Below are positions 35,446-46,077 of a stretch of DNA of 64,000 nucleotides, piece by piece; the first letter of the stretch is position 1; every line of letters starts with the position of its first letter. The notes beneath the pieces are model-generated. The model was not told where the DNA came from. It saw only the letters and a list, made by a program, of their open reading frames with translations, and ran no database searches. This DNA comes from Erythroxylum novogranatense. Lineage: Eukaryota; Streptophyta; Magnoliopsida; Malpighiales; Erythroxylaceae. The stretch is from assembly GCA_029891385.1 (NCBI GenBank), contig CM057227.1, forward strand, positions 92,900,818 to 92,964,817. Reading direction: 5' to 3'. Position numbers and translations under genes: made by a program.

Positions 35446-36650
35446 ATGGTAGGAAGAGGGAGTGGCGATTCTAGCGACGGTGATCGTAGAACTGAGGTGA
35501 TAGGGGATTCTGATCCAAGGTTTCAAGCATTGGAGAATCATATTAATGATATTAATGAGAAAATTGATCAACATTTTCAAGAACTTGTTGATCAAATTGC
35601 AAACCTGGCAATCGCGGGTAATAGGAATAGGAATGGTGGTAGGAATTGTGCAGAAGAATGACCTATTAATGAACTTATTCTTGATGAAGATTCGGATTCA
35701 GATGATGATATGGTAGGCCAAAAATGGTGTGGATGTGGGAACCGTGATCGTAACAACCTTGACTACAAATTAAAGGTGGATATCTCTTATTTCTATGGCA
35801 ACATGAATATTGAAGATTTCTTAGATTGGCTTGTAGAGGTAGAAAGATTCTTTGACTACATGGACATCCTAGAGGAAAAGAAGGTTAAGGTGGTTGCTTG
35901 CAGATTGAAAAGTGGAGCATCCGCTTAGTGGGAGAGAGTTCAAGAGCAAAAAGTTCGTGTTTGAAAAAGAAAAATCACTACCTAGGAGAAGATGAAGAGA
36001 TTGCTAAGGGTAGAATACCTTCCTCTTGACTATAAGCAACTGCTGTTTCAATAGTACTAGAGGTGTCGTCAAAGCAACAGGACCGTGAATGAGTACACTC
36101 TCAAGTTTATGAGATTGGCTGAACATAACAACCTGAGGGAGATTGAGGATCAACAAGTCGCAAGGTTTTTAGGTGGATTGAAGCTAGCGATTGAAGAGAA
36201 GATTGGTGTACAGGTTTTAAGATCCTTTACTAAAGCTAAAAATATAGCTTTGAGGACTGAGATGATGTACAGGAGAAGAGTAGATCTGGGGATTCCTCTC
36301 GCAGAAGCTATAATGAGTACTCCAGAACTTCTTTTGAAAGGAATAAAAGTGTGCAGAAGGATGATGCGCAAAAGGAGTAGAAGGCCACAGGTAAGCAGAA
36401 GGATGATGGGCAGAAAGAATAGCCATGAGGCAATAATCCATATGCTAAACCAATCACGAGTAAATGCTTCAAGTGTAATCAGCAAGGGAATAAATCCAGT
36501 AACTGCCCTCGCAAAAAAACCATTAATATGGTTGATCGAGAGGAGGATGAAGTAGTCTGCAAACCTGATGGTGAAGATGATGAGTATGAAATAGAGGATG
36601 ATGATCTTGTAAGAAATTATGTCATGAGAAAATTGATGCTAACTTCTAAG
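35446..36650 (+). pseudogene. CRM-like element: gag
   Basis: Gag starts at ATG 35446, shortly after the primer-binding site (MVGRGSGDSSD). One frame continues past in-frame stops at about 35659, 35926 and beyond, with the gag core [32 protein letters not shown] and VNEYTLKFMRLAEHNNL. The zinc knuckle at 36465-36516, in a shifted frame, reads CFKCNQQGNKSSNC: both cysteine pairs are kept but the histidine is asparagine. Gag forms the particle that houses replication. Confidence 0.85.
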
Positions 36651-39600
36651 ACAAAAGAACACTCACAGCAGCATAAGCTATTTTGAAGTAGGTGCACTAT
36701 TAGTGGTAGGTTGTTTAATATTATCATTGATAGCAGTAGCTGTAAAAATATAGTAGGCAGGGATGCTGTTGAGAATTTGGGACTATGAGTTGAGAATAAC
36801 CCACATCCATAAAAATTTGGATGGATTCAGCCTGGTGAGGAAATTGAAGTGACGGAGAGCTGTAATATTACTTTCTCTATCAGCAAATATTCTGATGAAG
36901 TTTACTACAATATTGTCGATATGTATACTGGTCGCATGCTTCTCGGTAGACCTTGGCAGTTTGATGTTAACGCCCAACATGTTGGCATAGATAACATCTA
37001 CAAGGTGGAGAAAGACGGGGTTAAATTTACCTTGCTGCCAATGAAAGAGAGTAGTCATGCCAAAGTTTCTAAAATGGAGGGGCAAACCCTTTCTACAGTT
37101 TCCACTACTGTGAAGGAGTTTGAGCTGAGTTCAAGGAAAAAAAAGAAGTGCATGTTGTAGTTGTCAAACATGTGCTATTGGCTACTGAAGAAGACAAGAA
37201 TGCAATACAAATTCCTGAAGCTTTGAAGCCATTGCTAAAAAAAGGTGATTTGATGCTAGAGGAATTACCACCTGGGTTGCCACCTTTATGAAATATTCAA
37301 CATCAAATTGATCGGATTACTGGTGCTAGTCTGCCTAATCTACTTCACTACAAAATGAGCCATAAGGAGAGCGAAATTCTGAAGGAGGAGGTAGAGGATT
37401 TGTTGCGAAAAGGGTACATCCAAGAAAGCCTAAGTCCATGTGTAGTGCCTGCTTTATTAACTCCAAAAAAAAGATGGTAGTTGGAGGATTTGTGTAGATA
37501 GTAGGGCAATTAATAAGATTGTAGTCAGGTATAAGTTCCCTATCCCAAGGCTGGATGACATACTGGATAGAATTCATGGGGCTAAAGTGTTTTCCAAGCT
37601 TGATTTACAGAATGGCTTTCACCATATTCGAATTAGGAGGGTGATGAGTGGAAGACAACAATTAAAAAGAAGGAAGGGCTATATGAGTGGCTTGTTATGC
37701 CATTCGGACTGTCAAACGCACCAAGAACTTTCATGCGGCTTATGAACCAGGTACTCAAGAAATTTATTGGCAGCTTTGTTGTTGTCTATTTTTATGACAT
37801 TTTGATCTATATTGGTTCAGAAAATGAGCACTTGCAGCATTTGCATGAAGTGTTAGGAGCTTTGAGAGAAAATAAGCTCTATGTGAATATGAAGAAGTGC
37901 ATCTTCATGACAAGCCATCTTTTGTTCTTAGGCTTTGCGGTTGGTGTTGATGGGAAAGAATGGCCTACACCGAAGACTGTCAAAGAAGTCAAAAGTTTCC
38001 ATGGTCTGGCTACATTTTATAGGCGTTTCATTTGAAATTTTAGTACAATTGTAGCACCGATCACAAAGTATTTGAAGAAAAGGGAATTTCAAAGGGGTGC
38101 AGAAGCAGATTCCCATTTTGCTGAATTGAAGGAGAAATTGTGTACTGCTCCAGTTTTAGCATTACCAGATTTTGACAAGTTATTTGAGGTGGAATGTGGT
38201 GCTAGCGGATTCGAAATTAGGGTTGTGTTGTCACAAAAGAAGAAGCCGATAGCCTTTTTTAGTGAGAAGCTCAGTGATGCAAGACAAAAGTGGTCCACTT
38301 TTGACAAAGAATTCTATTCAACTGTGTGAGCTTTGAGGCATTGGGAGCACTATCTAGTCGGTAAAGAATTTTTTATATTCTGACCATGAAGCTTTGAAGT
38401 ATTTGAGCAGTTAGAAAAGAATTAGTAGTGATATGCATGCTAGGTTGACCTAATTTTTACAAAAATTCCCTTTTAAACTTATGCATAAATCAGAGGTGCG
38501 TAATAAAGTTGTAGATGCTTTAAGCAGGTGTCCAGATTTGTTGATGACTCTAAAAACTGAAGTTAAAGGTTTTGATGAGTTGATGGGATTATACGAAACT
38601 GATGATGATTTTGGAGTTGTTTGGAAAAGGTGTCCAAAGAACCAACCTAAAGAGGATTTTCATGCTACAGATGGCCTTCTTTTCAAGGGAGACCAACTTT
38701 GTATTCCCAATTCTTCCTTGAGGGAGAAGGTAATTCGTGACTTGCATGGTGGAGGTCTAGTTGGACACCTAGGCAGAGACAAAACCTTTGCTGCTATTCG
38801 AGAGAGGTTCTATTGTCCAAGGATGCACGGGGATGTTTACAGCATGGTAAAGCGTTGCTATATATGTCAGACTTCAAACGGACAGTCACAGAATACAGTT
38901 GTGGACAGGTTCTCGAAGATGGTGCATTTTGTTCCCTATAGGAAGACTTCAGATTCATCAAATATTGCTCGATTGTTCTTTAGGGAGGTGGTATGTTTAC
39001 ATGGGGCTCCTAAAACCATCACTTCGGACCAAGACAATCATCCACAAACAGATGGTTAAACAGAAGTGGTGAATAGGACTCTAGATAATTTGATCAGGAG
39101 CATTTGTGGAGATAGACCAAAGCAGTGGGATTTTGCATTAGTTCAGGTAGAGTTTACATATAACAATGCAATCCATAGTTCAATAGGGAGATCACCTTTT
39201 TCTATTGTTTATACTAAGGTTCCTAAGCATGTTATTGATATCTGCCTAATGTTGCTGTTAAGAGTGTCGTTGCAGAGAAGATGGTGAATGATTGGCAGAC
39301 TGTTCATGCTGAGGTTAAGCAGAAGCTGGAGGAGTCTAATGCAAAGTTCAAGAAGGCAGCTGATTAGCATCACAGGAAGCATGTTTTTTGCTGTTGGCGA
39401 TGAGGTCATGGTATTTCTGTGGAAAGAAAGGTTTCCAATGGGCGTTTATAGCAAGCTACAGTCGAAGAAGTATGGTCTGTACCAGGTTCTGAAGAAGATT
39501 AATGACAATGTTTATGTGGTGGGACTTCCTGATAGTATGGGGATCTCCAAAACATTTAATATGGCAGACATCTAAAAGTACTACCCATCTGATGAGTCGT

Positions 39601-39728
39601 TATATCCTGATGATGATGTTAACTCGAGGTCGAGTTTTTCTCAAGTGGAGGAGACTGACGTGGAACGTGTTGCGGATGATTTCCAAGAGTGGGCTGCGCG
39701 CCAGAAGTCTAAACGAAAGAGTTTATAG
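36651..39728 (+). pseudogene. CRM-like element: pol
   Basis: The protease region near 36715-36750 reads IIIDSSSCKNIV, with the DSG glycine replaced by serine. The reverse transcriptase has [20 protein letters not shown], then YFYDILIY where YFDD is required: the catalytic aspartate is tyrosine (codon 37793-37795). RNase H follows ([34 protein letters not shown]). The integrase has lost segments: [14 protein letters not shown] jumps to [11 protein letters not shown], and TSDQD jumps to NHPQTDG, before [14 protein letters not shown]. The C-terminal frame runs through ADI (stop) and KYYPSDE, then 70 bases into the 3' LTR, ending at 39728. Confidence 0.85.
39644..39655 (+). promoter_or_regulatory. 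Polypurine tract of the CRM-like element
   Basis: AAGTGGAGGAGAC immediately before the 3' LTR start TGACGTGG. It also lies inside the pol reading frame. Confidence 0.75.
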
Positions 39729-39939
39729 ATTTGATAGGCTTCAAAAAGTCAACCATTTTTTTTAGTCAAACTCTATTGTTTTAGTTATTTCCATTTTAGG
39801 GTTTGGGACCTATTTAAACTCTTTTCTGCATTATTTTGGAGGAGGCCGTTTTGAATAAACTTCATATGTTGGGATTCTCTCAATTGAATTTCAGGTTTCG
39901 GATTGAAACTTTTGTGTTTATGCTTTGCTCGCTGCATCA
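39656..39939 (+). repeat. 3' LTR of the CRM-like element
   Basis: TGACGTGGAACGTGT...GCTGCATCA, aligned with the 5' LTR and followed by the duplication GTGTT. Its first ~70 bases continue the pol frame. Confidence 0.9.
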
Positions 39940-39944
39940 GTGTT

Positions 39945-40078
39945 CCTCCTCTTCTATCTTTGCTATTGTGAGGGATTTTTTGGTGGACGATAATGAATCT
40001 AGAATCGAAGAGGCCAAGAGTCTTAATGCCATTAGAACAACTTTGGAGAATATTGAGGACCTGTTAAGTATTTTTCAT
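39945..40078 (+). pseudogene. PDV1-like exon fragment, copy A
   Basis: One open frame reads FLVDDNESRIEEAKSLNAIR and TTLENIEDLLSIFH and ends exactly at a consensus donor (CAT, then GTGAGC at 40079). From recall, the plastid-division protein PDV1 has a near-identical stretch (VDDN...EAKSLNAIRTALENLEDQLEFFH) in its coiled-coil region facing the cytosol at the chloroplast division site. The 5' side is destroyed by the gypsy insertion at 35135-39939, and no following exon was found. This is a broken gene fragment; the family assignment rests on memory and needs a search. Confidence 0.6.
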
Positions 40079-42057
40079 GTGAGCTTTTTCTTGATTTTCT
40101 TTATCTTCTTTGTTGAGTTGGGTTTTCATCTTCTTCTATGTTCTCAGATATCTATCTTGAATTTATATCCAAAAGTAGATTAATTAGTTGTAATATCATC
40201 TTTTTAAGTTTATATATATCCCTAGAATACAAGATTTTAATGATTAAGTTGTTAAAAAAACATAAATCCATTGAAAACAAATTAACTTAGTTGTATCAGA
40301 ATATAATTCCCAAAAATTACTAGTAACAAGTATAGAAATTATCATCGAGTGTAGGAGTTAGGATACTAGAGATCTGGATTTTAATAGGTTTTTTAATGAC
40401 AACTTACTAAAGCTTGTAAAAGCGTGGACCATTGAACATATTAAACAATCCTAAAACCAATCTTGTAAATTTTGTTAACTCCCTTTATAATTTTAATTAT
40501 TTCTTGATTTGCTATTAAATGAAAGAATTTTAAATGTGGATAATTGTCATGCATAAAAGAAAGTAAGGCCCTCAATTGTAAACTTTAACATGGTTAAGTT
40601 TTCCTCTCCTTAGGTAATCTATTGTGTAAAGGATCTCCATTTTGAAACATTGAGTCTATTAAGTTTAAACAACGATCTCACAACTCTTTTAGCCTCTCAC
40701 TTAGTAGTTCTAGCACAAACAGTTAGAGGTTTCAAAAATTTTGATGGTGGCTTCATATTAAAGTGACGTATTTGAAGCAAATAGATCTTTTTTTCGAGTT
40801 CTTTATTTCTTATGGCGATAGTTCCTAGTCTTCGTATAATATTAGTGAATTTGTTTAATTTATGAGGTTGGATTTTATCCAGAAGTTCAAACTTAGGGTT
40901 GTCATATGTCTTCTTCATTTTGGTTGAATTGTACTTTAGAGTACTAGACAAATCACTCCATGCATTTTCTAATTAAGTGGTTATCATAACTTCAATATAC
41001 CATATACTCTCCAATAGGCTAAATTAATTTGATTTAACATGTATAATGTGAAAGAAAGTTAGTACTCACATTCTAGTAAACAGAAATAATAGATTACCTA
41101 AATAATAACATTTAAAAAAGAGAAATACATGTTATACTACATGTAATCTTAGCTAAAGTACAATGCTATTAATTTTCCTTAATTTGCTAAGGTTAAATAA
41201 CATGTCTATAAAATATATATATCACATATAGTCACTTTATTATTTTGAGTTTCACTTTGAATGTCTTATAGTAGTAGTGATTATTTGAATTCACATATAA
41301 GAAATGTCATGTAGTTCCAATTTCACTAGCTTATAATTTAAGTTGACATATTTCTTCTTCTATCTAAAGCTAAAATATATATATTACCCAATGGTTATTG
41401 TGTTTAAGTGAAATTTCTTCAGATATTATCCAACCTTAAAAGAAGGTAGTTCCTGAAAATTCTAGGGTTCGATTGTTTAATGATAGATAATCAAGGAATA
41501 GTTTTGGAGTGTAAAAGTCCTAACCTATAAAATTTGACAATATGAACCTAGACTATAATAATTTGAGAGAAGTATGTGAAACAAAGGCATAATTGGATAT
41601 AAGAAAATAGAAAGTGTATGATATTTAATTCTAAAGATAATTTTGATTGATGATTTGAGGTTAGTAGATTTTAGTTAAAATATTTTGGATTTGATCAAAA
41701 TTTTAAAACACTAGCTTAAAGGATGTTTATTTAAAACATATGGATGGTCCAATAGCAACAATACCTATATTGACATGGCTTGACACATGGCTTCATGAAT
41801 ATGTAGAAAACATGTTGCAATGTCCTAAATAGATTTCAATCAAGGCCTTCTAGATTTCCATATTTTCATATAAATTAGGCTAAAATAGGAGTAGAGAAAG
41901 AATACAAGAAAATAAAAATACACACAAACTTAAGAACTATATTATCTTGTTAATATATTTGATTTTTCCTTTTCTTCATTAATCATGTAGTATCTATAGT
42001 AACTTTTGAACTTTTCAAATGAGTTGGATACAATATACGTAATCTTGTGTATTATAA
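40079..42057. other. AT-rich sequence between the two PDV1-like fragments
   Basis: About 2 kb with no recognisable coding region. It may be intron or inserted non-coding DNA. Confidence 0.4.
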
Positions 42058-42115
42058 TTCTCAACACCATCAGAGCTACTTTGAAGAATCTTGAGTACCA
42101 GTTAGAGTTTTTCAT
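42058..42115 (+). pseudogene. PDV1-like exon fragment, copy B
   Basis: A short stretch reads LNTIRATLKNLEYQLEFF and ends at a donor consensus (CAT, then GTAAGT at 42116). It matches the last part of copy A at 39945-40078 with the same exon border. Upstream similarity stops at about LN. It is a duplicated end of the same exon, not an intact gene. Confidence 0.55.
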
Positions 42116-43481
42116 GTAAGTGAGGATTTTCGCTTTTTAAAAAAAAATATTTTTCATGAAATTGAATTTTTCTAAGACATGTTATATATGGTTTTTATGT
42201 TTATTCTTGGAAAAATCCAATGCTAGTTAAAATATCTTAGAACAATTTCATTGGAGGTTTAGGCCTTGTCTTAGAGACTTTCTTTTTATGTGAACTTGTA
42301 AAAATAATGAGCATTATATCCACTTAAATTGATCATGTTTTTAATTGATTTATTTATCAAAAATGAAATCTTCGTAGGTTTTCTTCTACACACATTCATC
42401 AGTGTAATATTAAAGCTAATTAATGGTAAACTATGAACTTTGGAGAAAATGTTGCTTTTTTACTCATCTTTCTCTTTTATATGCATCCTTGTTCTAGGAG
42501 GATTAATTACTATTTTGAGAAGATTGCTTGTACTTGAAAGTTTTCAAAGTACCTTTATTGATTACTTAGGTGCCTAATCGATACATTTAAGTAAAGTTTA
42601 TGTTTTGTATTTGTTGTTCGTCTTCTACTCTAATTTAGGAAATGATTTTAATGATTTTGTATTTGATGATATAGAATTTAATCAGTTTAAAGTGAAATTA
42701 CTAAAGGAAGATGAATGTGCAAGGAGGAATTTATCAACTTCAAAATATTCTTTGGTATGTTAGTATATAAGATTTGGAAAGAGAGGAATATTAGTTTAGG
42801 CAATTTCATGCATTTCATATCAAACACTAGGTAAAAATCACAAACTCTTAGGCATTCATCAGCATGTTTTAATTTTTATTCAACTCCTCATCATCACTCT
42901 AAGTATTTGATTTTAAGACTTAAGTTAAACAATAAGGTCTTAGGCATTCAACCATATATTTCATTTTTATTACTTCAACATTCTTTTAAAAATCACCTCC
43001 AATGTGTTTATCTAAACTCATTCACCCTTGATGCTTCATGCCTTTCCCAATATATATTAAGATAATACTTGTCACTACATTTTTGCCTATTTTGTCCTTC
43101 ATGACTCCAACTACATTAGTTAGAGCTCCAAATTTAACAACTTTGAGCATATTATAATATACAGTAAATCTGTTTTACATACGACATAAGCATTAATCCT
43201 AATTTAATTATCCTATTTCCTATTTCCTTATCGTATTTCCTATTCACATACAAATTAGATGACAACATACTATATTTGTTTTCATTTAATAGTGTTTCTC
43301 ACCATATGTTTTTTGTAAGATTATATTGTCATATATCCGATTATAGGGTTTGTCACAATCTACCAACTAATTGCATTCTTTGGTAGAATACAAACATGGT
43401 ATGTCAATTTTGATTTACCATTTGTTTATTTACAACTTAAATTACATTTAGTAATTTAGTAACTTATAATTGTATAGATAT
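42116..43481. other. AT-rich sequence, no gene seen
   Basis: No open frame of note. It may include the 5' region of the CACTA remnant that follows. Confidence 0.4.
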
Positions 43482-44760
43482 ATGGACAAAAGTTGGATGA
43501 CTCTTTGGAAATGGTCCAGTCAATACTTAGAAGGAGTGAAGACTTTCATGAAATTTGTAAAAGATCAAATAGGTTTACAATGTGAAATTTGTTGTCCATA
43601 CATAGATTTTTTTAAATTTTAGCAGTCAAAGTTAAGATGTATATAATCAATTGCTAATCCAAGGCATAAATAAATTACCTACTTGACAGATTTACCATGG
43701 TGAACATTCTAAAGCAAATAATGCTAGAAGTTTTGACATAGGTGATGATGGTGATAACAATCATGATGTGGATGATAGTGATAATAATGACGACCTAAAT
43801 GATGGAATTAAAGAGATGTTAGAGGATGTGGGGAATTATATGGATACTATAGATGATAATACTTTTCCTAATACATTAGGTAGAATTACACAAGAAAATT
43901 TTAAGAAGTTACTGAAAATAGAAAAAGAATAATTATATCTAGAGTACTCTAATTTCTCCCAACTATCTTTTGTTGTGAAGTTGTTTAACTTAAAGGTATA
44001 TAATAGGTGGAGTAACAAATCTTTTGACATGTTGATCGAGTTGCTTAAAGATGCATTACTAATTAGCCACAAATTGCTTAAGTCTTACTATAAAGCAAAT
44101 AAAAAATTGTTAGATGACTTTAGATTATGATGTATATCAATACATACTTATAAGTACAATTGTGTTATCTTTTGGAAAGAGTTTAAAGATCTTAAAATGT
44201 ATTATTTATGGTACATCAAAGTGGAAAGTAGATGATGGAAAAGGGAAAAAGATACCCTACAAAATATTGAGATACTTCCCTATTAAATCATAATTACAAA
44301 GACTTTTTATGTCAATAAAAACAACTATAGATATGAGGTGAGAAAAAAAAAACAATTGCACTAGTAATAACATTATATGTCGTCCAACAAACTCAAAGGC
44401 ATGGAAAGACTTTGATGGAAGTTTCTATGGATTACAAAAGATTATTGTAATGTTTAACTTGGGTTAGCCTTTGATGGACTTAATTCATTTAATAATATGA
44501 GTACTTCTTATAGCATGTGACCGCTAATTATTGTCCATATAATTAACCCCATCAAAGTGTATGAAGGAGCCTTTTTCTTGTTGTCTTTACTTATTCTAGG
44601 ACCCACTACTCCTGGTAAAGATATCAATGTAAACATGCACCCACTAATTGATAATTTAAAGCATCTCTAAGATGTTGGATTAGAAACTTATGATGATGTT
44701 GAAGGTTAAAATATTATTAAAAAAACACCCATATTTTGAAGGAAGATAATTCTTTTGAAA
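43482..44760 (+). pseudogene. CACTA (En/Spm) TNP2-type transposase remnant
   Basis: ATG 43482 opens MDKSWMTLWK and YLEGVKTFMKF, the start of the transposase-associated domain of CACTA elements. From about 43690 an acidic section (GDDGDNNHDVDDSDNNDD) leads into SNFSQLSFVVKLFNLKVYNR and WSNKSFDMLIELLKDAL. These are followed by WKVDDGKGKKIPYKILRYFP, LQRLFMS and, near 44550-44640, LGPTTPGKDINV: the TNP2 core in the right order. Stops and frameshifts are frequent. The element is cut at 44786 by the 3' LTR of the Tat element; no CACTA termini are visible. The transposase would cut and move CACTA DNA, but this copy cannot. Confidence 0.85.
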
Positions 44761-44785
44761 ATGCTTTGAAAAAAGTTATGGTAAT

Positions 44786-45220
44786 TGGTTCTGCCGGATT
44801 TTGGCTGAACTGAACATTGCCGTTTGGATCCATGAGTCTGCTGCTTCCAGTGACGGTTCCGACGTGAAGGTACCTGCAAAACCAAGGAAGGCACGTCGGG
44901 AGTTGTGTCCCGATTAGCCCCTTCGACGCTCAAGTCAGTCTTTTGGTGAAGGTGGGATTGTCGTAAGAGCCAGAGAATTAGGTTTATGATTACGTACCTC
45001 TGTTATGGGAGAATTATACCTTATATAGGGGATGGACGCTAGGGTTAAACCTTTATGTGTTTGCATGGGAGTCTCTTACATGCGGATGGGCTGAGAAGAG
45101 CATGAATCGGGCTTGGGCCTGTCGTAACCGTTGGGTTCGAGACTTGTTCTATGAAAAATGGACTGATCGACCCAAGGGTTATCTTGACTGGGTCCGGGCC
45201 CAGCATCGCCGACCTGATCA
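44786..45220 (-). repeat. 3' LTR of the Tat-lineage gypsy element
   Basis: A 435-bp block, TGGTTCTGCCGG...GACCTGATCA on the plus strand. On the minus strand it is preceded by a purine tract (GAGGAGTAGGGGGCTTA) and has CCCTATATAAGG at a promoter position. The element's 5' LTR is beyond the right edge of the window, so the borders rest on these signals only. Confidence 0.7.
45021..45028 (-). promoter_or_regulatory. TATA box of the Tat LTR
   Basis: TATATAA on the minus strand about 195 bases from the LTR start, in normal U3 position. Confidence 0.6.
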
Positions 45221-45240
45221 TAAGCCCCCTACTCCTCGAG
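45221..45240 (-). promoter_or_regulatory. Polypurine tract of the Tat element
   Basis: The minus strand reads CTCGAGGAGTAGGGGGCTTA directly before the LTR start TGATCAGG. Confidence 0.65.
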
Positions 45241-45872
45241 TCTGAGTGAAGAGAAGGGTCGGAGGAGTATGTAGAGGTATGTAGAGGTTTATAGCTCGTA
45301 CTTAGGATGGCTCGTGCTTGAGGCGATTGGTCGGACATTGAGATATGGCTCGTCTGTAGGTCGGCTCATGGAGTAATCGATCGGTTGGGCCTTGTTGTTG
45401 TAGCTCGGTCACGGGAAAGCTCGGGCGGTCCCGATCGATCAGATACCAACCGATTATGCCTGACTGCTCGGATGCCGACCGGTTGAGCGTAACTGCTCGG
45501 ATGCCGACCTGTTGAGAGTAATTGCTCGTTCTGGGATCGGTCGACTGAGTGTCCCAGCTGATCGGCCTCGCCACTTATTGCGTGACAGCCCGCGCAAAAG
45601 CGGGTCGGATGGTCATCATTGGCAGACGTGTGAAGGTACTTGGAGCATTTATTGTTTGACGGCGCATGCCCTTTGACAACTGTTCAGAATCTTAAGCGTA
45701 TCGTCCTTGTAACCATTGTGCAGCTATCCCATGCACCCCTTCAACTGCCGCGCCCTTCCGGATTTCAAACAGCCCTAATTCCCATGGCTCGGATCATGCC
45801 GCGTGTTCAAGCATAGCTCGGATTTTCTCCACGTGTTATACTTTGATTGGATGGCTCGTCCGAGTACCTCCC
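45241..45872. other. Non-coding spacer of the Tat element
   Basis: GC-richer than its surroundings, with many GCTCG and GATCGG words. It contains a 29-bp direct duplication at 45462-45519 (ACTGCTCGGATGCCGACC). No coding region is seen. It lies between the 3' LTR and the promoter-like region of the opposite-strand ORF. Confidence 0.6.
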
Positions 45873-45879
45873 TATAAAT
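45873..45879 (+). promoter_or_regulatory. Promoter-like TATA box for the opposite-strand ORF
   Basis: TATAAAT in CCTCCCTATAAATG on the plus strand, about 200 bases before the first ATG (46078), with no upstream ATG in the presumed leader and an inverted CCAAT (ATTGG) at about 45846. It points away from the Tat LTR and toward the antisense ORF. Confidence 0.5.
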
Positions 45880-46077
45880 GTTTAGGGCCAACGAACCATT
45901 TGGTTTTCTTCACACTTATTTCCTTCTTGCATACGCTTCTGCTTTCGTTCGTTCTTTCTTACTCCCAGTTTCCGAAAACTTCATTCAATCGTTGTTCGAT
46001 TTCCCTTTCTCCATCCAACAAAGAGGTACGTCCTTCCTCCTCTAAAGTTCTTTTCAAGAGCTCTTTTCTTGGTAATC

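Larger units (their letters stand above)
35135..39939 (+). mobile_element. Chromovirus-type Ty3/gypsy element (CRM-like), complete but dead
   Basis: A 4805-bp element bounded by 285-bp and 284-bp LTRs and the duplication GTGTT (35130-35134, 39940-39944). The order is 5' LTR, primer-binding site, gag, protease, reverse transcriptase, RNase H, integrase, purine tract, 3' LTR. By eye the LTRs differ at some 30-35 positions, so it is not recent. The small size and short LTRs fit Reina or CRM chromoviruses. The integrase tail ([24 protein letters not shown]) and a pol frame running into the 3' LTR favour CRM-like. The lineage is inferred. Confidence 0.9.

Noticed and set aside
40697..40951. 84-codon lysine-rich ORF on the minus strand
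   Set aside because: AT-rich region; biased composition explains it and no motif is recognisable.
44706..44933. 75-codon ORF spanning the CACTA/LTR junction
   Set aside because: It crosses an insertion border, so it cannot be an ancestral gene.
45302..45574. 90-codon ORF on the minus strand
   Set aside because: In the GC-rich spacer of the Tat element with short repeats; no family resemblance and no conserved motif.
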